Shown one piece after another: positions 1 to 8,776 of a stretch of 64,000 nucleotides of DNA (the first letter of the stretch is position 1; the number at the start of each line of letters is the position of its first letter). This DNA comes from Bacillus yapensis. GTDB taxonomy: Bacteria; Bacillota; Bacilli; Bacillales; Cytobacillaceae. The stretch lies in the NCBI RefSeq assembly GCF_005280205.1, contig NZ_SUND01000003.1:1-64000 (forward strand), written 5' to 3'. Below the pieces are notes generated by a model, which did not search any database, had not been told where the DNA came from, and was given only the letters and a program-made list of their open reading frames with translations. Made by a program: the position numbers and the translations under genes.

Positions 1-2
1 AG

Positions 3-263
3 GCAAAAGAAGGCAACAATCGAAAACTAATGGTGAATGAAAAATGGGAAGAGCAAAAAGAATATGTGAGAGCGAAGCTTTCAGAAGAGAAAACGAGTGC
101 CATCTATCGAAAACGCAAAATTGATGTGGAACCAGTTTTTGGATTCCTGAAGGCTAATTTGCGTTTCACTCGATTTTCTGTACGAGGAAAATCAAAGGTA
201 GAAAACGAAATGGGTCTCGCGTTAATGGCAGTGAATTTAAGAAAATTCACTGCCATTAACTAA
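3..263 (+). CDS. IS1182-family transposase, C-terminal fragment (runs off left edge)
   Basis: The frame is open to the left edge of the window, so this is the end of a longer gene and not an 77-codon gene starting at the first ATG (position 30). The visible protein has the conserved C-terminal block of IS1182-type DDE transposases: RKIDVEPVFGFLKANLRFTR, with the third catalytic acidic residue in the DVEPVFG segment, then RFSVRGKSKVENE and the closing LMAVNLRKF. The stop is TAA at 261-263. Whether the element is intact cannot be judged here. Its position just beyond the 3' end of pdp means it does not disrupt the nucleoside operon. Confidence 0.75.
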   Translation, partial: AKEGNNRKLMVNEKWEEQKEYVRAKLSEEKTSAIYRKRKIDVEPVFGFLKANLRFTRFSVRGKSKVENEMGLALMAVNLRKFTAIN

Positions 264-292
264 GGTAATAGAAAAATTAACACACAAAAATA

Positions 293-332
293 GAGAAAGG
301 TGAATTTGAGTACCCTCAAATTCACCTTTCTC
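293..332. terminator. Perfect 18-bp inverted repeat after the transposase
   Basis: GAGAAAGGTGAATTTGAG at 293-310 is exactly complementary to 315-332 around a 4-base spacer. There is no clean T run on either side. It could end transposase transcription, block read-through from pdp into the element, or be a subterminal repeat of the insertion sequence. Confidence 0.5.
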
Positions 333-383
333 ATTATTTGAAGCTAGTTATGTCCCAGCCTCTAAATATTTTTTCAGAATCAA

Positions 384-1688
384 TTATTCAGTAATTTCCT
401 CGTAAATCAGTGTTGGTGCAGCTGCTTTTTCAGCAGAAATTGTGATATTGTTGTAAAGTTTATTTTTAACTTCTTCAATATTTTCCGAGTTACTATAAAT
501 AGTAACGAGAGATTCCCCTTTTTGAACGGAATCACCAATTTTTTTATTGAGCATGAAGCCTACTGCCAAATCAATTTCAGATTCTTTTGTAGCTCGCCCA
601 GCTCCAAGTAGCATAGCAGCTGTTCCGATCTCATCCGCTACCATATCAGAAACATACCCATCTTCTTTTGCTTCAAGTTCATAAATGAATTTGGCCTGCG
701 GAAGCTTTGCCGGATCATCGACAACAGTTGGGTCTCCACCTTGTGATGCTAAGAAGACTTTAAATGCTTCAAGCGCAGCTCCATTTTTCATGACTTCCTG
801 AAGTTTTGTACGTGCCTCTTCAAGAGTTTCTGCTTTGTTTGCTAGAAGGACCATATGACTACCTAATGCTAAGCAAAGTTCTGTTAAATCTTCAGGACCT
901 TCACCTTTTAGGGTATCAATTGCTTCCTTTACCTCTAACGCATTTCCAATAGCAAATCCAAGTGGCTGGGTCATATCGGAGATAATAGCCATCGTCTTTC
1001 TTCCAACATTATTCCCGATGCGAACCATTGCTTTAGCTAGTTCTCGTGAATCATCAATTGTTTTCATAAATGCGCCTGCACCCGTTTTTACGTCTAAAAC
1101 AATTGCGTCAGCGCCTGCCGCAATTTTTTTACTCATAATTGAGCTTGCAATTAACGGAATACTATCAACCGTTGCTGTTACGTCACGAAGAGCATATAGC
1201 TTTTTATCAGCTGGTGTAAGGTTTCCGGTTTGACCAATTACAGCAATTTTGTTTTTGTTTACTAGGTCAATAAATTCTTCCTTACTAATCTCAACGTGGA
1301 AGCCATCAATCGCTTCAAGCTTATCAATCGTTCCTCCAGTATGCCCAAGACCGCGTCCTGACATTTTTGCAACAGGTACACCAAGAGCTGCAACAAGCGG
1401 CCCTAAAACAAGTGTTGTTGTATCACCTACACCACCGGTAGAGTGCTTATCAACTTTAACACCTTCTATTGCAGAAAGGTCAATCTGCTCACCTGATTCA
1501 ACCATAGCCATCGTTAAATCAGCTCTTTCTTTTTCCGTCATCCCTTTAAAGTAGATCGCCATTGTTAATGCACTCACTTGATAATCAGGGATCGAGCCAT
1601 CTGTGTACCCTTCAATAATAAAATTAATTTCCTCTGTAGAAAGCTCTAATCCATCTCTTTTTTTCTCTATTAAGTCGACCATTCTCAT
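384..1688 (-). CDS. pdp: Pyrimidine-nucleoside phosphorylase
   Basis: This cytosolic enzyme splits thymidine, uridine and deoxyuridine with phosphate to the base and (deoxy)ribose 1-phosphate. At 434 aa it matches the B. subtilis Pdp length. The glycine-rich signature [20 protein letters not shown] (about residues 79-98) is the phosphate/nucleoside-binding loop, [13 protein letters not shown] follows, and the C-terminal alpha/beta domain is complete. I chose ATG 1688 ([10 protein letters not shown]) over the in-frame GTG at 1700 because a GGTG ribosome site sits 6-7 nt before it and the family starts with MRMVD. It is the last gene of deoB-punA-pdp, so the deoxyribose 1-phosphate it makes feeds DeoB. 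An insertion sequence lies directly downstream. Confidence 0.97.
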   Translation of the reverse strand: MRMVDLIEKKRDGLELSTEEINFIIEGYTDGSIPDYQVSALTMAIYFKGMTEKERADLTMAMVESGEQIDLSAIEGVKVDKHSTGGVGDTTTLVLGPLVAALGVPVAKMSGRGLGHTGGTIDKLEAIDGFHVEISKEEFIDLVNKNKIAVIGQTGNLTPADKKLYALRDVTATVDSIPLIASSIMSKKIAAGADAIVLDVKTGAGAFMKTIDDSRELAKAMVRIGNNVGRKTMAIISDMTQPLGFAIGNALEVKEAIDTLKGEGPEDLTELCLALGSHMVLLANKAETLEEARTKLQEVMKNGAALEAFKVFLASQGGDPTVVDDPAKLPQAKFIYELEAKEDGYVSDMVADEIGTAAMLLGAGRATKESEIDLAVGFMLNKKIGDSVQKGESLVTIYSNSENIEEVKNKLYNNITISAEKAAAPTLIYEEITE

Positions 1689-1718
1689 ATCATTCACCAC
1701 TTTATTTAAGATAGAAGT

Positions 1719-2540
1719 TTATGCGCCCATTTCTTTAACCATTTCTTTTACAAAGCGAAGGAAGTTTTCTTTTACTCTCTCTGTCGTTTCAATAACTTCT
1801 TCGTGGTTTAACGGTTGATCCAAAATACCAGCAGCCATATTTGAAATACATGAAATTCCTAAAACTTGAAGTCCACTATGGCGAGCTATAATTACTTCTG
1901 GAACAGTTGACATTCCAACTGCGTCTCCACCTAGCGTTCTAAACATGCGAATCTCAGCCGGAGTTTCGTATGTAGGTCCAGTATTTCCAACATAAACTCC
2001 CTCTTGGAGCTTGATATGTAGGTTATTTGCTACAGCTTTTGCCTTTTGAATTAAATCCTTGGAATAAGCCTCAGACATATCCGGGAATCGAACACCCAAT
2101 CTTGAATCATTCTTACCGATTAGTGGATTTGAACCCATATTGTTAATATGATCGGTAATGAGCATCAAGTCGCCTGGTTCAAAATCTTGGTTCACTCCAC
2201 CGGCAGCATTTGTAACGATAAGTGATTCTACGCCAAGTTCTTTCATCACACGCACAGGGAAAGTTACTTGCTCAAAGCTATAGCCTTCATAGTAGTGGAA
2301 TCTTCCTTGCATCGCGACTACTGGTACACCGTGGATTGTTCCAAATACGAGTTGACCAGCATGTCCCTCTACCGTTGAAACCGGAAAATCAGGGATTTGA
2401 TCGTAAGGTGTGCGCACAGCATCTTCGATTTCCTCAGCCAAAACACCTAGTCCCGACCCAAGAATGAGACCAATTTTCGGTTGTACTTTTGCTTGTTCCT
2501 TTAAATAATTTGCAGCTTGCTGGATTTTTTGATAATCCAT
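1719..2540 (-). CDS. punA: Purine-nucleoside phosphorylase
   Basis: This enzyme phosphorolyses guanosine and inosine and their deoxy forms. The 273-aa length fits the trimeric PNP-I class (B. subtilis PupG). Visible family motifs are GLILGSGLGVLAEEI (residues about 23-37, phosphate loop), VSTVEGHAGQLVFG, the NAAGGVNQDFEPGDLMLI block (about 112-129), YVGNTGPTYETPAEIR (about 185-200) and GMSTVPEVIIARH, which contains the MSTVPE purine-site segment. ATG 2540 has a strong GGAGGGG site 6 nt upstream. The gene lies 71 bp after deoB and 30 bp before pdp on the same strand, and the three genes form a nucleoside salvage operon. Confidence 0.97.
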   Translation of the reverse strand: MDYQKIQQAANYLKEQAKVQPKIGLILGSGLGVLAEEIEDAVRTPYDQIPDFPVSTVEGHAGQLVFGTIHGVPVVAMQGRFHYYEGYSFEQVTFPVRVMKELGVESLIVTNAAGGVNQDFEPGDLMLITDHINNMGSNPLIGKNDSRLGVRFPDMSEAYSKDLIQKAKAVANNLHIKLQEGVYVGNTGPTYETPAEIRMFRTLGGDAVGMSTVPEVIIARHSGLQVLGISCISNMAAGILDQPLNHEEVIETTERVKENFLRFVKEMVKEMGA

Positions 2541-2611
2541 CTTATTCCCCTCCGAATCAATAGAAGTTAGTAGGCACCGCTTTAAAAAAGTTAGTGCTTA
2601 TTTAGAGTTTT

Positions 2612-3790
2612 TTATTTCAATTCGCCAAGGAAGCTTTTGCCGTAGTTTGGCATTTTAACTGAGAAGTTCTCAGCAACCGTTGCTCCGATATCAGCGAATG
2701 TCTCACGTAATGGTAATTCCTTGCCTTCTAATTGCTTTGAATAAACTAATAAAGGTACATATTCACGAGTATGGTCTGTTCCAGGATGAACTGGATCATT
2801 CCCATGGTCAGCCGTAATGATCAGCAAATCATCGTCCTTCATTTTTGCAAACACTTCTGGAAGTCTAGCATCGTATTCTTCAAGTGCTTTTCCATAACCT
2901 TCTGGATCTCTTCTATGACCAAAAAGGGCATCAAAGTCTACTAAGTTTAAGAAGCTTAAGCCTGTGAAATCCATATCAAAAGTTTGTACAAGCTTATCCA
3001 TTCCATCCATATTAGAAACGGTTCTTAATGATTCGGTTACTCCTTCTCCATCGTAAATATCAGAGATTTTACCGATAGCAATGACATCTAGTCCAGCATC
3101 CTTCATTTCGTTCATAACAGTTCGATCAAATGGCTTAAGCGCGTAATCATGACGGTTCGCCGTTCTTTTGAATGCCCCTGGCTCTCCGATAAATGGTCTT
3201 GCTATAACGCGTCCTACCATATATTTCTCATCAAGAGTTAATTCACGAGCAATTTTACAAATCTTATATTGTTCTTCAATAGGAACAATGTCTTCATGTG
3301 CAGCAATTTGAAGAACAGAGTCGGCAGACGTATATACGATAAGTGCCCCTGTTTTCATATGTTCTTCTCCAAGCTCATCAAGAATTTCTGTTCCACTTGC
3401 AGGTTTGTTTCCGATAATTTTTCTCCCAGTACGAGCTTCTAGCTCTGAAATTAATTCATTAGGAAATCCCTCTGGAAACACTTGAAATGGTGTGCTGATG
3501 TTCAGCCCCATGATCTCCCAGTGTCCGGTCATTGTATCCTTACCGCTTGAAGCTTCCTGCATTTTTGTGAAAAATGCTAGTGGTTTCTCTGCTTTCGTAA
3601 TTCCTTTAATTTCACGAATATTGCTTAAGCCTAATTTCCCCATATTCGGCATGTCCAGCCCGTTCATTTTTTCAGCAATATGACCTAATGTATCTGATCC
3701 TAAATCACCAAATTTTTCTGCGTCTGGAGCTTCACCAATCCCCACAGAATCCATCACAACTAAAAATATACGTTTGTATTGAAAAGACAT
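2612..3790 (-). CDS. deoB: Phosphopentomutase
   Basis: This enzyme interconverts (deoxy)ribose 1-phosphate and 5-phosphate, which links nucleoside breakdown to the pentose phosphate pathway. The 392-aa protein is a full-length binuclear-metal enzyme of the alkaline phosphatase superfamily. The N-terminal metal motif [14 protein letters not shown] (residues about 11-24) is followed by [10 protein letters not shown] with the phosphorylated Thr. C-terminal metal ligands appear as [12 protein letters not shown] and [15 protein letters not shown]. The start has an AGGAGGA site. It is the first gene of deoB-punA-pdp. The 200-bp upstream region holds a cre-like site and an 18-bp palindrome, so the operon is probably repressed by glucose and induced by a sugar phosphate or nucleoside. 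Confidence 0.97.
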   Translation of the reverse strand: MSFQYKRIFLVVMDSVGIGEAPDAEKFGDLGSDTLGHIAEKMNGLDMPNMGKLGLSNIREIKGITKAEKPLAFFTKMQEASSGKDTMTGHWEIMGLNISTPFQVFPEGFPNELISELEARTGRKIIGNKPASGTEILDELGEEHMKTGALIVYTSADSVLQIAAHEDIVPIEEQYKICKIARELTLDEKYMVGRVIARPFIGEPGAFKRTANRHDYALKPFDRTVMNEMKDAGLDVIAIGKISDIYDGEGVTESLRTVSNMDGMDKLVQTFDMDFTGLSFLNLVDFDALFGHRRDPEGYGKALEEYDARLPEVFAKMKDDDLLIITADHGNDPVHPGTDHTREYVPLLVYSKQLEGKELPLRETFADIGATVAENFSVKMPNYGKSFLGELK

Positions 3791-3827
3791 CTATATTCCT
3801 CCTAGCTCAAAAATCCTAATAAAAAAT

Positions 3828-3843
3828 ATAAAGCGTTTTCTAA
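3828..3843. promoter_or_regulatory. Candidate CcpA (cre) site upstream of deoB
   Basis: On the minus strand AGAAAACGCTTTAT matches the 14-base cre consensus TGWAARCGYTWNCW at 12 positions, about 40 nt before the deoB start. CcpA control of nucleoside catabolism is known in Bacillus. Binding here is inferred from the motif only. Confidence 0.45.
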
Positions 3844-3908
3844 AATAAGACTTTTACACCCATCTTATTTTCTCCTGCTTCTTCTTATAATAATCGAACA
3901 AATTCTAT

Positions 3909-3926
3909 TTGTCAGAAGTCTGACAA
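3909..3926. promoter_or_regulatory. 18-bp palindromic operator candidate upstream of deoB
   Basis: TTGTCAGA and TCTGACAA form a perfect 8-bp dyad around a 2-base spacer (AG), about 120 nt upstream of the deoB start and between the xerD terminator and the deoB gene. A TTGTC...GACAA core is typical of several GntR-type operators. No regulator gene is adjacent, so the cognate protein is unknown. Confidence 0.45.
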
Positions 3927-3944
3927 CTGTATTTTACTAAAAAA

Positions 3945-3975
3945 CATAAAAAAAAGCTACCAACATCGGTAACTT
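3945..3975 (-). terminator. Intrinsic terminator after xerD
   Basis: On the minus strand AGTTACC and GGTAGCT pair around a GATGTT loop, followed by a run of eight T. It ends the fur-side transcript of yqzK-xerD before deoB. Confidence 0.8.
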
Positions 3976-3999
3976 TTCTGTGTCTATTCTATTAAACTA

Positions 4000-4893
4000 T
4001 TAAGCGCGAGGATGAAATTGACTATAGACATCCTTAAGTCTCGTTTTCGTAACATGGGTGTATATTTGCGTTGTTGAAATATCAGCATGACCAAGCATTT
4101 CTTGTACAGCCCTTAAGTCTGCCCCATTTTCTAATAAATGGGTTGCAAAAGAATGGCGCAAAGTATGCGGTGTAAGCTCCTTCTGTATGCCAGCTTCAGC
4201 TGTAAGACGCTTTAGGATTTTCCAAAATCCTTGTCTTGTCAACCTTTTCCCATGATGATTCAAAAACAGTGCATCATCTTTATGCTTTTTTGATACAAAT
4301 TGGGGGCGTCCCTCATCTAAGTATTTCTGGATCGATTCCGTTGCAGTTTTGCCAAGAGGTATAATTCTCTCTTTATTCCCTTTTCCGATACAACGAACAA
4401 ATCCCATTGATAAATGAGCGTCTCCTGTATTTAAGCCGATAAGTTCACTAACACGAATGCCTGTCGCATACAAAAGTTCAAGCATTGCCTTGTCTCTTAA
4501 TCCATAGTGGTCATTACTTTTTGGAGAATCTAGCAATCGTTCTACTTCTTTTAAATTCAAGACCTTCGGAAGCGTTCGTTCAAGCCTCGGTGTATCGATG
4601 TGAACAGAAGGGTCTTGGTCTACAATCTTTTCTCTAAATAAAAACTGATGAAAAGCACGGATAGATGCTATATGGCGTGCCAAAGTTTTCGATGATTTTC
4701 CCTGTTCCTTTAAATGACCTAAAAAATGAACAATCTGTAGCCTTTGAACATCTTGTAAATTTGTGATTTTTTCAACCTTTAGGAGAAAGTCAATGTAGCC
4801 TTTCAAATCTCTTTCATAAGAAATAATTGTATTTTGAGCTAGTCCTTTTTCTACGATTAAATAATGTGTAAAATCCTTGAGTTGAAGCTCCAT
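4000..4893 (-). CDS. xerD: Site-specific tyrosine recombinase XerD
   Basis: This recombinase acts with XerC at dif to resolve chromosome dimers. The 297-aa protein has the N-terminal SAM-like core-binding domain (about 1-90) and the catalytic domain. All catalytic residues are visible: Arg in ATGIRVSEL, Lys in [11 protein letters not shown], His and Arg in [12 protein letters not shown], His in [11 protein letters not shown] and the nucleophile Tyr in QIYTHV. I chose ATG 4893 (MELQLKDF) because GGGGAG lies 8 nt upstream. ATG 4899 is too close to that site, and the longer frame to 4941 overlaps yqzK. It is translationally close to yqzK, whose stop it touches. Confidence 0.95.
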   Translation of the reverse strand: MELQLKDFTHYLIVEKGLAQNTIISYERDLKGYIDFLLKVEKITNLQDVQRLQIVHFLGHLKEQGKSSKTLARHIASIRAFHQFLFREKIVDQDPSVHIDTPRLERTLPKVLNLKEVERLLDSPKSNDHYGLRDKAMLELLYATGIRVSELIGLNTGDAHLSMGFVRCIGKGNKERIIPLGKTATESIQKYLDEGRPQFVSKKHKDDALFLNHHGKRLTRQGFWKILKRLTAEAGIQKELTPHTLRHSFATHLLENGADLRAVQEMLGHADISTTQIYTHVTKTRLKDVYSQFHPRA

Positions 4894-4898
4894 TTTCA

Positions 4899-5126
4899 TT
4901 ACTCCCCGTTTAAATAAAACAAAATTAACCGATCGAGCCACGTGGGCTCCTCTTGAGTTCCGCTCGCAGACACCTTTACTGCCGTTCCATTCGGCTCATC
5001 ATAGCGGTGATAATTTTGATATTCTTCATTTACCCACATGATACCATAGTAAAAGAGAATTGTGCATGTAGTGAACAGCAAAAATACCTTCAATGTATTA
5101 AATACTAACTTTAACCACGATCTCAT
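4899..5126 (-). CDS. yqzK: YqzK-like small membrane protein (DUF4227)
   Basis: This 75-aa protein of unknown function is found between fur and xerD in many Bacillus. It has one N-terminal transmembrane segment (about residues 6-28, [20 protein letters not shown]) and then a short polar tail with the conserved-looking [21 protein letters not shown] 5126 is preceded by GGAGG at 8 nt, which rules out the longer frame to 5180. The stop codon touches the xerD start region, so the two are probably co-transcribed and coupled. Assignment is by synteny and resemblance, and no function is known to me. Confidence 0.8.
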   Translation of the reverse strand: MRSWLKLVFNTLKVFLLFTTCTILFYYGIMWVNEEYQNYHRYDEPNGTAVKVSASGTQEEPTWLDRLILFYLNGE

Positions 5127-5487
5127 TTGTTCTTTCCTCCAAAAGCAGCTTTTATAGTAAAGGTATGCCAAGTAGGACAAGAAATATACCTGTGGATATA
5201 CAAAAGCGCAGGCGCCTTCGGAACAATCGAAGTACAGATTGCCCCTGTATTTTCTTCTTCTATGGAGTTTTCATTGATGTTCAACCCGACAAACGTTGGA
5301 AGAACCACTGGGTCTGAAACAACCCATGAAAAATTGAACTATATTTTTCAAAAAGAGGGGTTAGGCGCTCCTCCCACAAGCTATCGCATTCATGCGTGTG
5401 ATATAAAAGCTACCTAAGCCTTCCTTTTGGAGCTAAACGTAGATACACCAAATCCATAACAGCGAAATCTGTAATTTCCTAGAGATC
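5127..5487. other. Intergenic stretch between yqzK and fur, no convincing gene
   Basis: Two mutually antisense open frames exist (plus strand 5127-5417, minus strand 5123-5308), but neither has a ribosome binding site. The plus frame would start with TTG inside the yqzK ribosome-binding region. The minus frame begins at GTG with no Shine-Dalgarno sequence and can be extended upstream only to a stop. The segment GCGCAGGCGCC near 5206 resembles short GC-rich dispersed sequences seen between Bacillaceae genes. It may hold a degraded small gene. Confidence 0.4.
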
Positions 5488-5518
5488 AAAAAAGCCTTTT
5501 TCCCATCGGAAAAGGCTT
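5488..5518 (-). terminator. Intrinsic terminator after fur
   Basis: On the minus strand AAGCCTTTTCC pairs with GGAAAAAGGCTT around a short loop and is followed by a T run. It lies 6 nt beyond the fur stop. Confidence 0.85.
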
Positions 5519-5523
5519 GGTTT

Positions 5524-5994
5524 CTATTCTTCTGTATCTTCCGCCTGCTCTTCGTCATTGTCGGAGCAACGATAGCAAATACCGTGAAATGTTAAACGAT
5601 GGTCTTTAATTTTGAAATTCCATCTACGTTCAACAATTGCTTCTACGTCTTCTAATAAATCCTCTTGAATTTCATCAACCGCTCCACATTCTATACAAAC
5701 AAGATGGTGGTGGAAGTGAGCAGCACCTTCCTGTCTCAAATCATAGCGTGAGACTCCATCTCCAAAGTTAATTTTATCTACTATTTTTAATTCAGTTAAC
5801 AACTCTAGTGTTCTATAAACAGTTGCTAATCCGATTTCAGGCGACTTCTCTTTCACAAGGAGGTACACATCTTCAGCGCTTAAATGATCCTCTTCATGTT
5901 CTAATAAAACACGTACGGTAGCTTCACGCTGCGGTGTCAATTTATAGCTCGATGAATGTAAATGTTTCTTTATTCTCTCAATTCTTGTTTCCAT
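5524..5994 (-). CDS. fur: Ferric uptake regulator Fur
   Basis: This iron-responsive repressor has 156 aa and is close to B. subtilis Fur through its whole length. The winged helix includes KLTPQREATVRVLL (about 17-30) and the recognition helix ATVYRTLELLTEL (about 57-69). The regulatory metal site is HFHHHLVCIECG (about 88-99) and the structural zinc Cys pairs are CIEC and CYRC. ATG 5994 (METRIERIKK) has GAGGAGG 9 nt upstream, so the upstream in-frame codons to 6021 are not used. A PerR-box-like sequence sits about 65 nt upstream, as expected from PerR control of fur in B. subtilis. Confidence 0.96.
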   Translation of the reverse strand: METRIERIKKHLHSSSYKLTPQREATVRVLLEHEEDHLSAEDVYLLVKEKSPEIGLATVYRTLELLTELKIVDKINFGDGVSRYDLRQEGAAHFHHHLVCIECGAVDEIQEDLLEDVEAIVERRWNFKIKDHRLTFHGICYRCSDNDEEQAEDTEE

Positions 5995-6057
5995 TACGAT
6001 AGTCCTCCTCGCCACTGTCACTTACTTATTATAACAGATGCTTCTTCGATTTCAAAT

Positions 6058-6072
6058 TGAAAATTATTATAA
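6058..6072. promoter_or_regulatory. Candidate PerR box upstream of fur
   Basis: The minus strand reads TTATAATAATTTTCA, which matches the PerR consensus TTATAATNATTATAA at 12 of 14 defined positions. A second AT-rich dyad lies at about 6092-6112. PerR repression of fur is established in B. subtilis, but binding here is inferred. Confidence 0.45.
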
Positions 6073-6208
6073 ATAAGCAACAATAACGATTATAAAATAA
6101 TAATTATTATTAGATGATTTTATATTTTAAAAAGAATACTAGAATGATACAAAAAAATAATTAGCGCTTGAGTATCATATCCTATTTTTCTATATTGTGC
6201 AATTCGTC

Positions 6209-6853
6209 CTATGACTGTACGGCGTTCACTACAAGCTTCATGAGAGCTGGAGAAACGTACGCCTCGATACTTGCTGCTGCAACGAGTAAAAAGAGAGCTC
6301 CTAAGAAGGCAAGTGCATAGCGCCCTAGTAATGGAAAAATAGGCTGTCCTAATTTTTTCATAAATTGCTTCCGTATCATTTTCAACGAAAAAGCGACAGA
6401 TAATGTAGCTCCAAAGATAAAGATCGGAATGATGATAAGATTTTGTGGCAAAATGGACACAAATGAAAGAAGAAAACCGTCCCATTGCATTTGATTAACA
6501 AGAAAGCCTACAGTGAAACCTACAACCATTCCCTTTATAAAAAGTAATACGAGTATAACGGGTAACCCAATAATTGAAATGCCCAATATCCACATTAATC
6601 CGACAAACTTAATGTTGTGAAAGAAGCTTTGAAGTAATATGTCATTAGAGGCAGCAACTTTTCCCGTTGACACCTGCCCAAAAAATTGTGACAAATAATA
6701 GAACAAATCTTCCTTCTGATTAAAACTTAAACTATTAACAACGATCGCTCCAAAAATGACACCCATTAAAAACAGTACAATCACAAACAAATATATGGAC
6801 GAGTGCTCTCGGAAATGATTTGCTACGATATCCTGGTACATTCTTTTTTTCAT
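6209..6853 (-). CDS. spoIIM: Stage II sporulation protein M
   Basis: SpoIIM is an integral membrane component of the DMP (SpoIID-SpoIIM-SpoIIP) machine that remodels peptidoglycan during engulfment in the mother cell. The 214-aa sequence has about five hydrophobic spans: YLFVIVLFLMGVIFGAIVV near residue 20, LMWILGISIIGLPVILVLLF near 92, the KGMVVGFTVGFLV segment, LIIIPIFIFGATLSVAFS near 139, and ALAFLGALFLLVAAAS near 179. Length and topology fit the family. The start has GGAGGC about 9 nt upstream. Its position beside fur matches B. subtilis and shows that the organism forms spores. Sigma-E control is expected from the family but no promoter was assigned. Confidence 0.95.
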   Translation of the reverse strand: MKKRMYQDIVANHFREHSSIYLFVIVLFLMGVIFGAIVVNSLSFNQKEDLFYYLSQFFGQVSTGKVAASNDILLQSFFHNIKFVGLMWILGISIIGLPVILVLLFIKGMVVGFTVGFLVNQMQWDGFLLSFVSILPQNLIIIPIFIFGATLSVAFSLKMIRKQFMKKLGQPIFPLLGRYALAFLGALFLLVAAASIEAYVSPALMKLVVNAVQS

Positions 6854-6956
6854 GTGCTTCGAGCCTCCTAGAGATTATTCCGAACAACTTACATTAAAAT
6901 GTATGCTCGTCTATTCCTCTCTATGACATGAGAATCTATTAAATTTCGCAAATCTA

Positions 6957-6990
6957 TCAAAAAGACTAGCTCCTTCGATGCGAGCTAGCC
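6957..6990 (-). terminator. Terminator overlapping the end of yqxK
   Basis: On the minus strand GGCTAGCTC pairs with GAGCTAGTC around a 7-base loop, then a T5 run. The TAG stop of the upstream gene (6985-6987) lies inside the 5' arm of the stem, so coding sequence and terminator overlap. Confidence 0.8.
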
Positions 6991-8154
6991 TTGTTCAGAT
7001 ATTTTCCCGTAGATACCCCCGCCACCAGCATCAACCGATAGAGTTCCCCTACGGGCGCGAATGATAAGCCTAGCCACTTTAGCTGGGACCACTTTCTCTA
7101 ACGCCGCTTCTGGCACGTCGTGAAGAATCGCCATTTCCGTTCCAAAATACTGAAGTAGCTTGTCTAGCAATTTTGGACCAATTCCCGGAATAAACTGCAG
7201 CGGCACTTGATGGATATAAGGCGGTCTACTTGAAGGACCTTTCTCCGCCGTTTTTAATTCAAGAATCCGTTCTGCCACGCCCTTTATGAATTTCTTATGG
7301 CCACATTCACTGCATTCTTCCGTTTTAAAATTAGCTTTGGCTGAACATTTAGCGCATACCGTTTGATGGTATTTTCCGAGCATGGGATCAAGTCCGTAAT
7401 TCGCTAGAATCCGCTGATTATTTTCTCCTCGTAAAGCTTCTTTTAAATTTTCAAAAGTCGGCTCTAGCATTTGAATCAATTGATATTCTCGAGCAATTTT
7501 GGCAAGAGAATGCGCATCAGAATTCGTTAATAACGGATATCCATGTAGCTCTGCTAATTTGTCGGCCATATCCGTATTCGCGCTTAGACCGATTTCAATT
7601 CCATCTATTAAATCTGGATGAAATACTTCTTCTAAAGAGCTCTTAACCCCTTTTCCGTAAAGACTCTTAAACGGAGTGAATACATGAGCCGGAATGAACA
7701 AGCCTCCAAGTTCCTTCGTTTTTTCCTGTAGCATTCTTCCTGTAACGTAGACACGCTGGGAGCTTAGCTGAATGTTTTTTAAATGCTGAGAGAGCCAATG
7801 CGAAAATTCCTTCATTATATTCAAAGTGGGGAAATAACAAAGTACATGAATCGGTCCATTCGTTCCCTCATCATAAATCTCAAGCTCAGACCCCGGAATG
7901 ATTGTTAAGCCTTCGTAAAAAAGCCCACCTTTTTCAAGCTCGATCAACTTTCCTTCATTTAAAAGTCTTTCCATTTCAATGATCACTTCAGGAGAATGAC
8001 TATCGATGATTCCAACCATATGTAACCCTTTTAGATCTCTTGCATGTTCAATAATATTGGTAAAGGTGAGTGTACGCGAGCCAGTAATCTTAACCGGCTT
8101 TCCTGTTTCTGTTCGTCCAATATGAATATGCAAATCTACAAAGTATCGGTTCAC
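6985..8154 (-). CDS. yqxK: Endonuclease Q-type PHP-domain nuclease (YqxK)
   Basis: The 389-aa protein is a PHP-fold metal hydrolase of the endonuclease Q family, which in archaea and Bacillus pumilus nicks DNA 5' of deaminated bases. The N-terminal DLHIH motif (residues 7-11), GSELEI (about 92-97), PAHVFTPF (about 151-158) and TNSDAHS (about 212-218) supply metal ligands. A four-cysteine zinc knuckle follows (CAKCSAKANFKTEECSEC, about 266-283), then a helix-hairpin-helix (FIPGIGPKLLDKLLQYFG) and a basic C-terminus. It overlaps nudF by 4 bp, so translation is probably coupled, and both products clean up damaged nucleotides or DNA. The activity is inferred from the family. Confidence 0.88.
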   Translation of the reverse strand: MNRYFVDLHIHIGRTETGKPVKITGSRTLTFTNIIEHARDLKGLHMVGIIDSHSPEVIIEMERLLNEGKLIELEKGGLFYEGLTIIPGSELEIYDEGTNGPIHVLCYFPTLNIMKEFSHWLSQHLKNIQLSSQRVYVTGRMLQEKTKELGGLFIPAHVFTPFKSLYGKGVKSSLEEVFHPDLIDGIEIGLSANTDMADKLAELHGYPLLTNSDAHSLAKIAREYQLIQMLEPTFENLKEALRGENNQRILANYGLDPMLGKYHQTVCAKCSAKANFKTEECSECGHKKFIKGVAERILELKTAEKGPSSRPPYIHQVPLQFIPGIGPKLLDKLLQYFGTEMAILHDVPEAALEKVVPAKVARLIIRARRGTLSVDAGGGGIYGKISEQG

Positions 8155-8702
8155 TTTTTCAACGCCTCTTGAAGTTGAAGATATTGAATTGCATAAGCTG
8201 TTTTCGCATCATATACCTTTTGTTCTTTTACTAGCTCTAAAGCCTCTTCTAGCGTTACTTCGATCACGTTCACAAATTCATCCTCATCTAAGCTTGCCGC
8301 ATCCTTTTTCTTCGATAATCCCTTGGCTATATACACATGGACAATTTCATCTGCAAATCCCGGAGATGTGTAAAAAGAGATTAACCACTCTAGGGATTCA
8401 CATTCGTAGCCTGTTTCTTCTTCCAACTCTCTTACAGCTGTGTGCGCAGGTTCCTCACCTTTTTCAAGCTTTCCAGCTGGAATTTCTATCAATACCCTAT
8501 CCATCGGCTTGCGATATTGCTCAACCATGACGATTTTATTGTCATCGGTTATTGGAAGAATCGCCACTGCTCCAGGATGCTTGACTATTTCACGTGTAGA
8601 GGTTTTTCCATTCGGTAATTCTACTTCATCTACTTGCAGGCTAATGACTCTTCCTGAAAAAATAGGTTCTGACTTAAGCGTTTTTTCTGCGAGGTTACTC
8701 AT
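8151..8702 (-). CDS. nudF: ADP-ribose pyrophosphatase (Nudix hydrolase)
   Basis: This 183-aa Nudix enzyme hydrolyses ADP-ribose to AMP and ribose 5-phosphate. The Nudix box is complete: GKLEKGEEPAHTAVRELEEE, then TGYE (about residues 76-99), with the metal-binding REXXEE core. The upstream segment GAVAILPITDDNKIVMVEQY is typical of the ADP-ribose pyrophosphatase subgroup. The start has GGAGTGAC about 8 nt before ATG 8702. The stop overlaps the GTG start of yqxK. The locus and order match B. subtilis nudF. Confidence 0.93.
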   Translation of the reverse strand: MSNLAEKTLKSEPIFSGRVISLQVDEVELPNGKTSTREIVKHPGAVAILPITDDNKIVMVEQYRKPMDRVLIEIPAGKLEKGEEPAHTAVRELEEETGYECESLEWLISFYTSPGFADEIVHVYIAKGLSKKKDAASLDEDEFVNVIEVTLEEALELVKEQKVYDAKTAYAIQYLQLQEALKK

Positions 8703-8752
8703 TTATTTGTCACTCCAGTTCTATTCCTAATTTGATTGTACATATAGTTTAG

Positions 8753-8759
8753 CATACTT
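8753..8759 (+). promoter_or_regulatory. Possible sigma-E -10 element upstream of mciZ
   Basis: CATACTT 18 nt before the mciZ ATG resembles the sigma-E -10 element (CATANNNT). The expected -35 at about 8732-8738 is poor, so this is only a suggestion based on the known sigma-E control of mciZ. Confidence 0.25.
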
Positions 8760-8776
8760 GAATTGGAGGAGTAGGT

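Larger units (their letters stand above)
1..362 (+). mobile_element. IS1182-type insertion sequence, right end
   Basis: This is the 3' part of an insertion sequence that runs off the left edge. It contains the C-terminus of a transposase (3-263), a perfect 18-bp inverted repeat (293-310 with 315-332), and then TTATGTCCCAGCCTC near 348-362. That last sequence resembles the conserved end found on IS1182-type elements of Firmicutes, so the right boundary is probably about 362, 22 bp before the end of pdp. The left end and any target duplication lie outside the window, so the family call rests on the protein and the end motif. Confidence 0.6.

Noticed and set aside
5127-5417. 96-codon plus-strand frame between yqzK and fur
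   Set aside because: It starts at TTG inside the yqzK ribosome-binding region, has no ribosome site and no recognisable domain, and is antisense to another equally weak frame.
6120-6485. 121-codon minus-strand frame overlapping spoIIM
   Set aside because: Out-of-frame shadow of spoIIM with no ribosome site.
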